Shown here piece after piece: positions 34,967 to 43,977 of a stretch of 64,000 bases of DNA. Both the position numbers and the translations under genes were made by a program. The DNA is from Desulfuromonadales bacterium (GTDB lineage: Bacteria > Desulfobacterota > Desulfuromonadia > Desulfuromonadales > BM103), in contig JAQYVZ010000022.1 in assembly GCA_030145205.1 (NCBI GenBank), positions 1 to 64,000 of the forward strand, written 5' to 3'. The notes beneath the pieces are model-generated. The model saw only the letters and a program-made list of their open reading frames with translations. It was not told where the DNA came from and did no database searches. Position 1 is the first letter of the stretch; each line of letters starts with the position of its first letter.

Positions 34967-35982
34967 GGAATAAACCTAATGGTGTAGGTGTTGCCAACAT
35001 CACTGTCGAACCAAATAGTTGATTTTCCTTCAGACAGAAACGGAAAAACAAACTGTAGCCCTCCAGCACCATTGTCAGAGTCGGTGCTACTCCCTTGATC
35101 CATGTCGCCTCCACTGCCTATATCTGAGGTAAGTAGAATCTGTGTACCAAGATCATGATCCACCTCTATTCTTGAGTACGTCTCAAATAATATCCTTGCT
35201 CCTGCATAGACTGGTGGTATGTAAAACTCAACTATGAAAATAAACTGAGCGAGCTGAAAGACTCCCTCTATTGCTATGGGTATGCCGTTATCCCCAACAA
35301 TGGAATAAAACCCATTTTCATCAACATTAGTTATGCTGCTAACGTGAGGGTTTGGGCCAGTAGGCAAGTGACCATCATCGCTTGGCTGAATGTGGTATCC
35401 AACATAAGAGAAAGTATTATTAAGATAGTTTCCAACAGTCACATCAAAGTTTTTTTGTGCTATAGGCAAGGGGAAAAATCCTTCGCTAATATAAACCTGA
35501 TTACCAGCTGTAGCCACACCAGAAAATGGAGTAGTAAATGGCACAGTTATGCTCGGAGAATCAGCTGTTGAACGAATCAATGAAACAAACCACCCACCGC
35601 CATCAAGCTCGATAAAAACATATAATCCGATGTAGTAGGTCAGCGCTTCATCGAGAACAACCTGCGTATCACCAGCAGTCATGCTAACGAAAATCGTTGT
35701 ATTAGGGTCACTTAACGCAGGTTCAGCGGGTATAGGGGTCGGAGCTTCCGGGTTTCCGTAGTCAGCCTCTATACTAATCTCAGGGGCAGGTCGATACAGC
35801 GCAACAGGGTCAGTCATGTCCGGTGGGATTTCCTGCGGGTGTTTCGGCTCCCACCAATCAGGATGCACAAGCAAGCCGGGGATGTGACCGTCCTCAACGA
35901 GGTCCCGGTACATCATCTTTTGGCCTGAACGCTGGCATTCTGCTACAGCGTTGCGCCCCTTCGCGTATTGCCGCTTACTCAT
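34963..35982 (-). CDS. Chimeric protein: degenerate zinc-ribbon-like head plus AT-rich beta domain
   Basis: The first 60 of 339 residues resemble a small phage domain usually holding paired Cys (CxxC ... CPxC), here reduced to AECQRSG and LLVHPDWWEPKHPQE, so most zinc ligands are lost. From about residue 80 the protein is Asp/Ser/Thr/Phe-rich beta sequence. The DNA of this second part is markedly AT-rich (for example 17 of 60 G+C at 35401-35460) against 38 of 60 at 36001-36060. I infer that the C-terminal part was acquired. It may be a tail-associated surface domain. ATGA overlaps join it to both neighbours. Confidence 0.6.
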   Translation of the reverse strand: MSKRQYAKGRNAVAECQRSGQKMMYRDLVEDGHIPGLLVHPDWWEPKHPQEIPPDMTDPVALYRPAPEISIEADYGNPEAPTPIPAEPALSDPNTTIFVSMTAGDTQVVLDEALTYYIGLYVFIELDGGGWFVSLIRSTADSPSITVPFTTPFSGVATAGNQVYISEGFFPLPIAQKNFDVTVGNYLNNTFSYVGYHIQPSDDGHLPTGPNPHVSSITNVDENGFYSIVGDNGIPIAIEGVFQLAQFIFIVEFYIPPVYAGARILFETYSRIEVDHDLGTQILLTSDIGSGGDMDQGSSTDSDNGAGGLQFVFPFLSEGKSTIWFDSDVGNTYTIRFIP

Positions 35983-36707
35983 CGGTAGCTACTCGCCCTC
36001 CCTCTGCGTCGTCTCGAACCAGATGTCGGTACGAGCCGTACATCGCCACGCTCGCGCACAGCGTTACTGCCGGTCCTGAAGGCGTTCTCAGCCTTCTGGT
36101 ATAGCGCCGCTTCAAGGTCAGGGATTGCGTACTTCTCAGCCAGCCTGAACGCTAGACCGTAAGCAAAAGCATCGTGCATGTAGTACGGGATATCAGCGTT
36201 GTCAGAAGCCGTGTCACTGTCCTCGAACTTGAGCACAGCATCGAAGTGAATCTCGTCAGTGGAATTCTCTGGTGAGGTCCAGAACGTCAGCGTGAGGCCA
36301 TCGCGTGCCTTGTCAACGAACACACGATCAGGTCTGCCCTCGATGCCCTTATCAGGGATGTTGAGCAGCTCATCTCTGGACATGAACTCAACAGGCGTGT
36401 CTACACCGTTGCGGCGCAGCACCACGTTGAGGATGTCGAGTATGGCTACCCCACCAGCATCGAGATCGAAGTCAGTGCCAGCCACGTACTCAGTTTGTGA
36501 CTGCACAAGAGTGAAAGACTGCCGCTTGATGCGGAAGTCGTGGTAGTCCTTCGTTGCCCAGTCAGCCAGCATAAAACGCATGGAGCGTCGTGCGGACAGT
36601 ACGTGCCTTGATGTGATCTTGGCAGGGTCTATCCGACAGCGCTCCAGCGCTTCATCGACCATCTCGGCAAGATCGGGATTAAAGATATAAGTCCCTGATG
36701 TTGCCAT
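35979..36707 (-). CDS. Tail adaptor / head-completion-like protein
   Basis: The 242-residue protein begins IFNPDLAEMVDEALERCRIDP and has ARRSMRFMLADWATKDYHDF. These match a widespread short-tail-phage family often described as P22 gp4-like head-tail adaptors. The C-terminus is Arg-rich (RRRRGRAS), suited to nucleic-acid contact near the portal. Position between the head genes and the adaptor fits. Confidence 0.65.
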   Translation of the reverse strand: MATSGTYIFNPDLAEMVDEALERCRIDPAKITSRHVLSARRSMRFMLADWATKDYHDFRIKRQSFTLVQSQTEYVAGTDFDLDAGGVAILDILNVVLRRNGVDTPVEFMSRDELLNIPDKGIEGRPDRVFVDKARDGLTLTFWTSPENSTDEIHFDAVLKFEDSDTASDNADIPYYMHDAFAYGLAFRLAEKYAIPDLEAALYQKAENAFRTGSNAVRERGDVRLVPTSGSRRRRGRASSYR

Positions 36708-36711
36708 GTGG

Positions 36712-37074
36712 TCATCCTTGGTTGACGGTGTACGTTACGGAACCAGTACCGGCTGTGATGTTGATGCGAACGGCGAACACAGGCTTGTCGGATATCACTA
36801 CCGATGCGTCCACGCCGCCACTCACAATCTCATTATCCCAGTCCGCACTGGCTGGATCGACATACCTGTCGTTTGGGTTACCCACGTTCACTGCTGCCTG
36901 AGCAGCTGCGTCGTACAGGACGTTCTGCGAGGTAGAGTCAACCGTAAAGGTGACCGTGCCATTCGCAACGACATGTATCCTCATGTCAGTGAGGAAGGTC
37001 TCAGTAACGATGTAGGTCGCGCCCACACCAGCCGCTGTCGTACCTGTAATCGGTCGTCTACGAGAGTGTCCCAT
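36712..37074 (-). CDS. Small virion protein, beta-rich
   Basis: The 120-residue protein has a basic start (MGHSRRRP) and beta-rich Thr/Val sequence ending SVTYTVNQG. It lies between head and tail-adaptor genes, so it is probably a head-associated or decoration protein. No family is recognised. Confidence 0.6.
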   Translation of the reverse strand: MGHSRRRPITGTTAAGVGATYIVTETFLTDMRIHVVANGTVTFTVDSTSQNVLYDAAAQAAVNVGNPNDRYVDPASADWDNEIVSGGVDASVVISDKPVFAVRINITAGTGSVTYTVNQG

Positions 37075-37085
37075 AGGTCACCCCC

Positions 37086-37526
37086 TTAGCTGTTGATCGC
37101 GCCATCGTCAACGATGATATAGCTCACCAGAAAACCAGTAATACCACCTGTTGCTGGCGAAGCACCAACACCAGCTTCGATTTCAGTATCAGCCGTAAGG
37201 ACTGCACCAAGCTCTGCGCCTGTTTGTACTTCAGCCGCAGCAGCAGCATCAGCGGGAAGCTCGTTAGCCAAGCCACCAGCTGCACCACCTGCGAGTGATA
37301 CGTCGATTGTTGGTGATACGCCACCCGTTGCCCCACCAAGCGTAGTAACGCCAAGCGGAAGAGCGCCAGCAGGCAGGTAAACGCCCGTAGGACCAAGAAC
37401 TGCTGTCGGATCAATAGCCGCTGATACGAATGTCTTGAATGTGCCGGGAGTTCCCTTGCCGTTACCGGAAGGATTGCCCATGCCTCGTTGCCGAATATAC
37501 CCGGCGAATGTACTTCTCTTACCCAT
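37086..37526 (-). CDS. Small Gly/Ala-rich virion protein
   Basis: The 146-residue product has a basic N-terminus and long Ala/Gly/Val stretches, without charged clusters. It follows the capsid gene and a hairpin, so it may be a head decoration or joining protein. Nothing more can be said from the sequence. Confidence 0.6.
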   Translation of the reverse strand: MGKRSTFAGYIRQRGMGNPSGNGKGTPGTFKTFVSAAIDPTAVLGPTGVYLPAGALPLGVTTLGGATGGVSPTIDVSLAGGAAGGLANELPADAAAAAEVQTGAELGAVLTADTEIEAGVGASPATGGITGFLVSYIIVDDGAINS

Positions 37527-37565
37527 CTGTCTGTCTCCAGTCTCTTTCGAGTCTTCAGGGTGAGA

Positions 37566-37585
37566 GAGGGGACCGAAGTCCCCTC
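37566..37585 (-). terminator. Stable UUCG hairpin after the capsid gene
   Basis: Read on the minus strand, GAGGGGAC-TTCG-GTCCCCTC is a perfect 8-bp stem closed by a C(UUCG)G tetraloop, 12 bases after the capsid stop. No T tract follows, so it is more likely an mRNA-stability or partial attenuation element that sets capsid mRNA apart than a full terminator. Confidence 0.6.
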
Positions 37586-37597
37586 ACTCAGGTTGGC

Positions 37598-38512
37598 TTA
37601 CGTGCTGCCAGAGCTTCCGAATGCACCTCGGTAGTCAGACCAGCCGAACGAGTAGCGTTCACGCGCCTTGTAGCGCATGTTGCCTGTCTCAAAGTCACCT
37701 TCGAGACCACGTTGGATGTTCTTCCTGACCATGTGCTTCAGACCGTCCTGCTGGTCCGTGATCAGCGTCCACTGATTCGGGTCCGTCAGGCGATGGTTCT
37801 TGTGGCAACCACCGGGGATCATGCCCATCTTCTTCATGGCATTGATGTCGTTGTCAGCCGTGCCGGGACGGTACGGAGACATCAACAGACGTTCTGCCAC
37901 AAACATCAGATCGGGCGGCACGATCAGCTTCTGCGCACGTACAGCAATCGGGATAGACCGCTCGTCCACGAACTTGCTGATTGCAATCATCGCTTCCTCA
38001 AGGGAAGTTTCAGACAGGTCAGCCTGTGTCGTAAACGTATTGGCCTGCGTCCCACCACCGTAAAGCGGATGAGCAGTACTGAACAGCTCGACACCATCAC
38101 CACCCGGATAGGCAGCGGTGAAGCCGTTGTTCAGGATTGCCGCACCTTTCACTTCTTTGGTGTGCTGCATAGAGCGAGCAAGAGCCTTGGAGTACTTCGA
38201 GCCGATGGAGCCGTAGAGGTTGTCCTCTTCAGCTTCTTCCGTCAGCGAGAAGGCCAGTGCGATAGTCTCGTGGACATACCGGCTGACGAACGCTTCGCCA
38301 CCCTGATCATAAGTGACCGGGGCACCTTCAGCCTTGACTGGAGCACCAGCCAGACCAGCGAGCAGTACGTCTTCCTCGTATGCTTTCTGAGAGTTTTCGA
38401 CTGCGAAAATAGGTCTCCATTCCTGCTCGTAGCGCTTGTATTCCAAGCCGAACACGGTGTTGAGACCTTCCTGTAGCTGCTTTCTAAAGCGAGCGCGATT
38501 CATGATAGCCAT
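37598..38512 (-). CDS. Major capsid protein
   Basis: The 304-residue protein resembles the Mu gpT/HK97-fold head subunit family: FSLTEEAEEDNLYGSIG, then FSTAHPLYGGGTQANT, and a C-terminal region with IAVRAQKLIVPPDLMFVAERLL and TLITDQQDGLKH. Position also fits: a scaffold-like gene and a decoration-like gene lie upstream, and portal and terminase further up the same transcript. No protease domain is fused. The downstream hairpin may keep its transcript abundant. Confidence 0.8.
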   Translation of the reverse strand: MAIMNRARFRKQLQEGLNTVFGLEYKRYEQEWRPIFAVENSQKAYEEDVLLAGLAGAPVKAEGAPVTYDQGGEAFVSRYVHETIALAFSLTEEAEEDNLYGSIGSKYSKALARSMQHTKEVKGAAILNNGFTAAYPGGDGVELFSTAHPLYGGGTQANTFTTQADLSETSLEEAMIAISKFVDERSIPIAVRAQKLIVPPDLMFVAERLLMSPYRPGTADNDINAMKKMGMIPGGCHKNHRLTDPNQWTLITDQQDGLKHMVRKNIQRGLEGDFETGNMRYKARERYSFGWSDYRGAFGSSGST

Positions 38513-38527
38513 TAGTCAATCACTCCT

Positions 38528-39118
38528 TTAGGCATCCCAGACGTAGTATTCGCCCTCAGCGATCATGACATTAACGCGAGCGTTAGCAGTCAGTGGATCA
38601 GCCGGGTTGATACCGTCTGGAGCTGCGGCGAAACCAAGCAGCTTGAGTTGAAGAATGGTTGCCGCAGCGGACGCTGCATCAACTTCCATTCCAGAGACTC
38701 CAGTTGCCGCATTACCTGCGACCGTCTGGACCGAATCGGCATAACCGAAGACTTCATCTTGAGTGATGATGCCATCGAGCTGTGCCGTGTACACGATATT
38801 CTGGTCCGTGTACACAAAAGCCTCAGCAGCTTCAGCTCCCTTTGTGGCAGTACCTGATGCCCACTGGTTCTGCCAGACCACATCGCCATTGGCGGCTGTG
38901 TACTGGCATCCAGCAAACACACCAAGCAGGCGCGTGCTTGCAGCAGCACCTACGTCAATGTGCGTGCCGTCAGCGGCAGCATCAATTATTACCAAATCAC
39001 CAGCAAAGATGTCGGATGCCAGACCAGAGGCGATTAAAAAGCCGCCGTCGTATCTGATTACTCCACCGTTACGATGATAGCTGGGAGAGAAGCCGTTTGG
39101 CGCGTCTAAATTTGCCAT
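38528..39118 (-). CDS. Head decoration or capsid-associated protein
   Basis: The 196-residue protein begins MANLDAPNGFSPSYHRNGG, a form common in marine phage genes adjacent to the capsid gene. It continues as beta sequence with SGLASDIFAGDLVIIDAAADG and an SGTATKGAEAAEAF stretch. It probably sits on or stabilises the head; the function is inferred from position and this N-terminal pattern. Confidence 0.65.
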   Translation of the reverse strand: MANLDAPNGFSPSYHRNGGVIRYDGGFLIASGLASDIFAGDLVIIDAAADGTHIDVGAAASTRLLGVFAGCQYTAANGDVVWQNQWASGTATKGAEAAEAFVYTDQNIVYTAQLDGIITQDEVFGYADSVQTVAGNAATGVSGMEVDAASAAATILQLKLLGFAAAPDGINPADPLTANARVNVMIAEGEYYVWDA

Positions 39119-39132
39119 AGAACTTGACCTCG

Positions 39133-39684
39133 TTATTCATCGTCAGCCACCTTCAATCCGGGGTGGGTCACCGATGATTTATGCTCCTTCACAATCGGAT
39201 GACCGGCTATCTGAGTCGATTCGAGATCATGTTCAACAGCACGGATTTGGTTCCGTGTTTGCTGTTCAATTGCAGCCTTGCGACGTGCGAGAATCTCGGA
39301 GTCGATCTCCATCAAGATGAGATCATCCACCACAATCATCCCGTTTTCCTTGTCCGCGAAGTTAGCGAATACGCGCCAATCTTCTGGCAGCGTTGAGGGA
39401 TCGCGTGGTCGCCATCCTTCTCGCCATGTTCGGTTCAAGTTTTTGGGATCGTCCGCACCACGGATTGATTTCCTGACCCATCGCTGGGTCATTCCTTCCT
39501 GAGCTGGTGGGGCATCCAATGAACTTGGACGGACCCAACCTGCTGCTTCCGGTTGGTGGGTGGCATCGTACTCCGACATCTCGTCCACACGAGACTCGTG
39601 TCCATGGTCTACGCCATGGTTAGTGACAGCTGGCTTAGGTGCCACTTTCTTGCTTATTTTCTTTCTGGGTGCAGTCATGTTCAT
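39133..39684 (-). CDS. Head-module hypothetical protein
   Basis: The 183-residue protein has a basic disordered N-terminus, then a conserved-looking centre (LDAPPAQEGMTQRWVRKSIRG, GADDPKNLNRTWREGWRPRDP) and an acidic helical end. I have the impression this centre is widespread among head modules of short-tailed phages, without known function. It overlaps the scaffold candidate by 4 bases. Confidence 0.55.
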   Translation of the reverse strand: MNMTAPRKKISKKVAPKPAVTNHGVDHGHESRVDEMSEYDATHQPEAAGWVRPSSLDAPPAQEGMTQRWVRKSIRGADDPKNLNRTWREGWRPRDPSTLPEDWRVFANFADKENGMIVVDDLILMEIDSEILARRKAAIEQQTRNQIRAVEHDLESTQIAGHPIVKEHKSSVTHPGLKVADDE

Positions 39685-40721
39685 GCTCCTTGGGCTTTGT
39701 TACGGGCGAATTCCTTCAAGACCTCTGGATCGTTCGGGTCAAGATTGAACTCCCTCATCGTTGCAAAGTCCTCCTTATCGAGCTGAACCTTACTGCTGCT
39801 TGTCCGCTGGCGACGTGTTTCATTACCACCGACTGGAGCGACGACCTGTTTGCCACGTCTTTTATCTGGCTTGTCGTCAGTCGTGTCGGCATCACCGGCA
39901 GCATCCAAGTCCTCGTACAGTGACGGCTCTTTTTCCTTCAGTCGCCTGTCTAGTTCCGTGAAGTAGTCAGGCGAATCAGGACGATAACCGTCCGCGTACA
40001 CTTCCTTATCTAAGCGATTGGCAAGGCGCGTCTGGCGCTCAAAGCCTCGCGCACCGTACCAATCTCCCCGGTCATCCATCCATTGGGTCGCAAGCGACTT
40101 GTCGGATTTCCTACCTTCTGGGGTAACTTTATCATCAAACGGTTGCACATTACCATCCGGTGATAAGTCATCAAGGCGCGACTGTGCCATAACCCGGTCA
40201 GCTTTCAGATCAGAGAGCTGCGTCGTGAGACGCACCTGATCGTCCGTATTACCGTCCTCAATAGCTCGTTTGAGGTCGGCCTGCACCTGCTTATAACTGT
40301 TGTCGGCCTGTTCGACTTCCCTCGCCAAAGACTTCTTGTCTCGCTCGTAGGAATCCTTCGCCATGGCCTTGGCTTGGTTCTCCCAGTAATCAGCACGATC
40401 ACGCTCCTTTGCTTTGGCGCGTTGTTCGCGTGCTATGCGAGCTTTCACCTTCTTCGAGTACTCGTCATCCTCACCGCCCTTACTTGCGTCATCCTTGTCG
40501 TCGGGCTTCACATCGGCTGCTGACTCATCGTCAGCGTCTGCGGAGCGAAGCTCGTCAATTCGGATGTCGTCGTCGTCTCTGTCATCATCGCCTGCCGCTT
40601 GATCAGCGGGAGTGCGCGTAATGCCATCGTCTTTCGTGGCAGCGTCCAAATCTACTGTCATCTCTTCGTCTTCATGCACACCGTGCAGGTCCTCGAAGAC
40701 AATTTCATTTTCATGTCCCAT
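39681..40721 (-). CDS. Scaffolding protein candidate
   Basis: The 346-residue protein is highly charged: Asp/Glu-rich N-terminal third, then coiled-coil helices (SLAREVEQADNSYKQVQADLK). The Lys/Arg-rich C-terminal third (KPDKRRGKQV, VQLDKEDFATMREF) would contact the capsid. Such an acidic-coil-basic layout and a place two genes before the capsid gene fit a scaffold, which guides head assembly and is lost on maturation. Confidence 0.65.
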   Translation of the reverse strand: MGHENEIVFEDLHGVHEDEEMTVDLDAATKDDGITRTPADQAAGDDDRDDDDIRIDELRSADADDESAADVKPDDKDDASKGGEDDEYSKKVKARIAREQRAKAKERDRADYWENQAKAMAKDSYERDKKSLAREVEQADNSYKQVQADLKRAIEDGNTDDQVRLTTQLSDLKADRVMAQSRLDDLSPDGNVQPFDDKVTPEGRKSDKSLATQWMDDRGDWYGARGFERQTRLANRLDKEVYADGYRPDSPDYFTELDRRLKEKEPSLYEDLDAAGDADTTDDKPDKRRGKQVVAPVGGNETRRQRTSSSKVQLDKEDFATMREFNLDPNDPEVLKEFARNKAQGA

Positions 40722-40733
40722 GACTGTCCCCTG

Positions 40734-41129
40734 TTATAGATAGGCCCGGAAACTTGCCGGGTCTTTTACGATCCCCATGATGCCGTCATCATTCATCATG
40801 AGGTACTTGGTGCCAGCCTTGGTGATCACTTTCTGACCACCGTAGGTGCCGTACATGATCCAGTCGCCAACCTTTGGCTTCGGGTCCATGTCTGCCAGAC
40901 TGATGCCTGAGCGAGTGACTGCCCTGTAGCACAGGTCACCCATGGCTACGATCTGACCAACATAGGTCAGGTGCTCTTCTGACTCGCGTGCTTCGTCTGG
41001 CAATGCGATACCACCGGCAGACTGCTTCGGTGGCTCGAACGGGCGCACCAGTATGCGCCAGCCGACCGGTATGACCGGCAGCTCAACTGCAACGTCATTG
41101 GTAGGCTTTATGAATCCAACCTCACTCAT
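40734..41129 (-). CDS. GroES-like co-chaperonin
   Basis: The 131-residue protein matches Cpn10/GroES by pattern. GWRILVRPFEPPK opens the first strand, SAGGIALPDEARE (residues 37-49) is the mobile loop, GQIVAMGD follows, and PKVGDWIMYGTYGGQKV and MNDDGIMGIV form the roof and C-terminal strands. GroES caps GroEL; phage versions (for example T4 gp31) help fold the capsid. Its place between scaffold and portal genes suggests a capsid-folding role with the host GroEL. It carries an extra N-terminal segment of about 22 residues and an insert of about 15 residues. Confidence 0.85.
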   Translation of the reverse strand: MSEVGFIKPTNDVAVELPVIPVGWRILVRPFEPPKQSAGGIALPDEARESEEHLTYVGQIVAMGDLCYRAVTRSGISLADMDPKPKVGDWIMYGTYGGQKVITKAGTKYLMMNDDGIMGIVKDPASFRAYL

Positions 41130-41401
41130 TTGTCAGCTCCCGGCGCAGGCCCCGGTGACGGTGGCGCTACTGGCATCTCAGGAAGACTGTTTTCAGCCTC
41201 ATGTGCAGCGTCCTCGATCTGTCGCAGGAAGTTGTTTGCCATCTCATTCGCTGCCTCAAGCCCCTTGATGAAGCCGACCTTGGTCTTGTATTCCTCGAAG
41301 TTCGCACACTGCCCCTTACCAAGCTGCAATGAGTTTGCGCCGATGGCCTGATTGAGACCGCCCTGAAGTTCTTTCACGTATTGCCTAAGTGTCATTTGCA
41401 T
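41126..41401 (-). CDS. Hypothetical helical protein
   Basis: The 91-residue protein has a helical body (KTKVGFIKGLEAANEMANNFL) with a Pro/Ala-rich tail (VAPPSPGPAPGAD). It overlaps the GroES-like gene start by 4 bases and the next gene by 17 bases. Similar small genes lie between the portal and scaffold genes in some phages, but no function is known to me. Confidence 0.55.
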   Translation of the reverse strand: MQMTLRQYVKELQGGLNQAIGANSLQLGKGQCANFEEYKTKVGFIKGLEAANEMANNFLRQIEDAAHEAENSLPEMPVAPPSPGPAPGADK

Positions 41402-41570
41402 TTTTCAGTTTCCTTGTTGCTACGCCTGCCAGTTTATCGAGCAGTGTTGAGTAGGTTGCGCCGGTCTCCTGTGCGGAACGGGCGAATTGTCGAGGGGATA
41501 CACCACGAACTCCCCGCTTACGCAGGAACTCGCGTGCTGCACGCACATCTTTCGGTTTAATTTGTGCCAC
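41385..41570 (-). CDS. Small basic protein overlapping the portal gene
   Basis: I prefer the GTG at 41570 with AAAGG upstream, giving 61 residues; the frame is open to 41657 inside the portal gene. The product is basic (RAAREFLRKRGVRGVSPRQFARSAQ) with a helix-turn-helix-like spacing in its second half, not convincing enough to name. Its end overlaps the next gene. Confidence 0.45.
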   Translation of the reverse strand: MAQIKPKDVRAAREFLRKRGVRGVSPRQFARSAQETGATYSTLLDKLAGVATRKLKNANDT

Positions 41571-43977
41571 TCGGTCGTGCCTTTTTCGTTTGCGCAGCTT
41601 TTGCCGCTGCCAGCTTGTTGTCTCGTTCGATCTTGGCTTGGTTGGCTCGTTCTTCACGAATCTCCTTCCGCTTCGCCATGAAATCGTTGCGCTGCTCTGA
41701 ACTCATCGCAGCCATCTCCTGACGCTCAATGTCAGCCAGTGTTGCCTCGTCCTTGCGTGCCTGCTCGCGCATGTGCGCGTCGTCCTTCCTGCGCTCATCA
41801 GCCTCGAAGCCTTCCTCCATCTCATTCATGGACATGCTTGGGTCCATGATCTCTATCTGCGGCACCTGAGCTGCGGCCTGTGCGATCTGCATCTCCATCT
41901 GCGGATCAAGCGGCTGCTCTGGTGAGAACGATCCCGGTGGCGGCAACTGCCCACCCATCTGCTTGTTCATCTCGACCCAGTACTTGAAGCTAAGGTGCTG
42001 AGCGATATGCGCCTGCATGATCGGCCCCAGCTGCTCCAGTGCTTCCGGCAGCAAGCCGTTGACGAAGTTCATGTGGACCTGAATGTGTGCGTCGTGATCC
42101 TGATCTGGGAACGCATTCGCTGACTGACCCTGCATCATCTGCATGTTCTCAGTGATCGGGTCGAGACGCATCGGCTCTTCTTTCTGCAAGCACTGCTCGT
42201 AGTCAGGGATGCGGATGGCTCGCAGGAAGCGCTCATGGCACTCCATCTGGTTGTAGAGCTGCGGGTGCGAGTCAGCCAGCTCGATCAGTGCCTGACCCTG
42301 AGCGATCCTCTGCGTCGAGCTGAAGATGTTCGGGTCACTGATCGGGATGATATCGACACGTCCGTCATAGTCCTGCCTGAGCACGACTGATTCAGCGTCT
42401 TGTACCTTGTAAGGGTACTGGTCCGGCAGGAACTCATAGTTGAGTTCAGCGCGGAGCTTGAACTCTTCTGCCGCCGCCATGTGAAGGCGACGATGGATGG
42501 CAGAGAACGGTTTGGAGCCTTGTTCTATGAGAGCGATGGTTGTACCCACCGGACCAGTATTTGATGCCTCGCCTGTCAACACTTCGGTTGAAGCCGAGAA
42601 TGATTTGCCTGCCTCAAGTAGCACCTCGAACAGCTTGGCAAGTGCTGGGCTTGGGTCCTTGAACGGTGGCGTGTAGAAGGCGCGGTTCAGCTCTTCTGCC
42701 GTCATGTTCACTTCTTTGTACAGTCCCGGCTCGATGTGCTCGTCACCCGGCTTCATCTTCGCGTCACTGGACACGTAGCCGCCCTGCATGTTGGCGAAGG
42801 CAGCTGAGTCCAGCAGCGCCCTGATCGTGCCTGACGTAGCCTCAGCTACACTGCCGACGAGATGCAGCAGACCGAAGCCGTAGAAGCCAAGACCCGGCAG
42901 GTACTTGTAGTGCGTAAACCAGATGCGCTTCTGCATCCTCTCATCGTCTTCTTTCCAGTTGCGCCTGATGGAAAGAATCTCTCGCGTGCTGCGCTCGATG
43001 GTGACGATGTATGGCAGTGGTGAGTTGCGACTGTAGCGCTCCTGATCAGCATCCAGCATCAGGTCACAATGACACTCGTAGACGGTGTACACGTTGTCAT
43101 CGCTGTGCATCTCAGGCTGACGTGAGTCCGCTTGGTCACGGTCCTGATGTTCACGATCGTCCGCTGCATCTGAGGTGTACGGTGTGGAGTCAGGTAGCTC
43201 GATCTCTTCCCAGAAGCCTGTCTCGAACAGCTTCCTCATCTCGCTGTTGTTCTTGAACATGCGATGCGTGTAGCGCGGCGCACTGGCAAGGTCGGTCGCA
43301 ATGTACGGCACGATGAAGTCAGGTGACTGGATGTAGCGACTAACCACCATGTCACTCACTGAGTCGTAGTAGGTCTTCTTGAATGCCGAACCAGCCAGCG
43401 GCAAGTAGAACAACATCTGGTCCACCTGCCAGAAGTAGGACCTATCCTGATCCAGTATCTGGTAGTTCATGTGATTCTTGATGCGCTCGGCCTGCTCTTC
43501 CTTCTCGCGAGTCATCTCACCAACGATCTTGGTCTTGACCGGACCTTCACTGGGAAATACCTCTTCGATGGCACGCGCTTGGAATTGCACGACCGCCTCC
43601 CCGATGAGTGGATACGTCACTGCACTCGCACCATCGAAGGGTAGTTCTTCACCGGGTATGTTACGCAGGCCCAATAGCTCCATGGCTTGGTCCATGCGAG
43701 CTTCCCAATCCTTACGAGCCTCAAGGTCAACGTCCACCCACTCACAGATGTTGTTCGCTAAGTCAGCCTGCTCCTGCCTGCTGAGGTCGAACATGATGTT
43801 GGCTGCGTGCTCATCGCTGTCATCCTGTGACATACGGTTCGCGCCGGGGTTGAAGTCAACCACCGCCCTCTCGCCGCGCCGCTGCACGCTGGCATCGCCC
43901 ACCATGCCAGTGAATCCCTCGTCCTCGACCGGCATCTCAGCTGCTCGTGGTGCGTCATCCTCAAATCGTTTTGCCAT
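41557..43977 (-). CDS. Portal protein
   Basis: The 806-residue protein has the hallmarks of the large portal family of short-tailed phages: ELPFDGASAVTYPLIGEAVVQF, then QMLFYLPLAGSAFKKTYYD, the conserved long helix region, TGPVGTTIALIEQGSK and VVLRQDYDGRVDIIPISDPN. A long charged C-terminal helix (about residues 700-800) forms the barrel expected for DNA entry. The portal is the dodecameric channel at the capsid vertex. It overlaps terminase by one base. Confidence 0.85.
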   Translation of the reverse strand: MAKRFEDDAPRAAEMPVEDEGFTGMVGDASVQRRGERAVVDFNPGANRMSQDDSDEHAANIMFDLSRQEQADLANNICEWVDVDLEARKDWEARMDQAMELLGLRNIPGEELPFDGASAVTYPLIGEAVVQFQARAIEEVFPSEGPVKTKIVGEMTREKEEQAERIKNHMNYQILDQDRSYFWQVDQMLFYLPLAGSAFKKTYYDSVSDMVVSRYIQSPDFIVPYIATDLASAPRYTHRMFKNNSEMRKLFETGFWEEIELPDSTPYTSDAADDREHQDRDQADSRQPEMHSDDNVYTVYECHCDLMLDADQERYSRNSPLPYIVTIERSTREILSIRRNWKEDDERMQKRIWFTHYKYLPGLGFYGFGLLHLVGSVAEATSGTIRALLDSAAFANMQGGYVSSDAKMKPGDEHIEPGLYKEVNMTAEELNRAFYTPPFKDPSPALAKLFEVLLEAGKSFSASTEVLTGEASNTGPVGTTIALIEQGSKPFSAIHRRLHMAAAEEFKLRAELNYEFLPDQYPYKVQDAESVVLRQDYDGRVDIIPISDPNIFSSTQRIAQGQALIELADSHPQLYNQMECHERFLRAIRIPDYEQCLQKEEPMRLDPITENMQMMQGQSANAFPDQDHDAHIQVHMNFVNGLLPEALEQLGPIMQAHIAQHLSFKYWVEMNKQMGGQLPPPGSFSPEQPLDPQMEMQIAQAAAQVPQIEIMDPSMSMNEMEEGFEADERRKDDAHMREQARKDEATLADIERQEMAAMSSEQRNDFMAKRKEIREERANQAKIERDNKLAAAKAAQTKKARPSGTN

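Noticed and set aside
37439-38476. Plus-strand open frame of 345 codons over the capsid gene
   Set aside because: Antisense to the clear capsid protein; Arg/Val/His-rich, no start signals.
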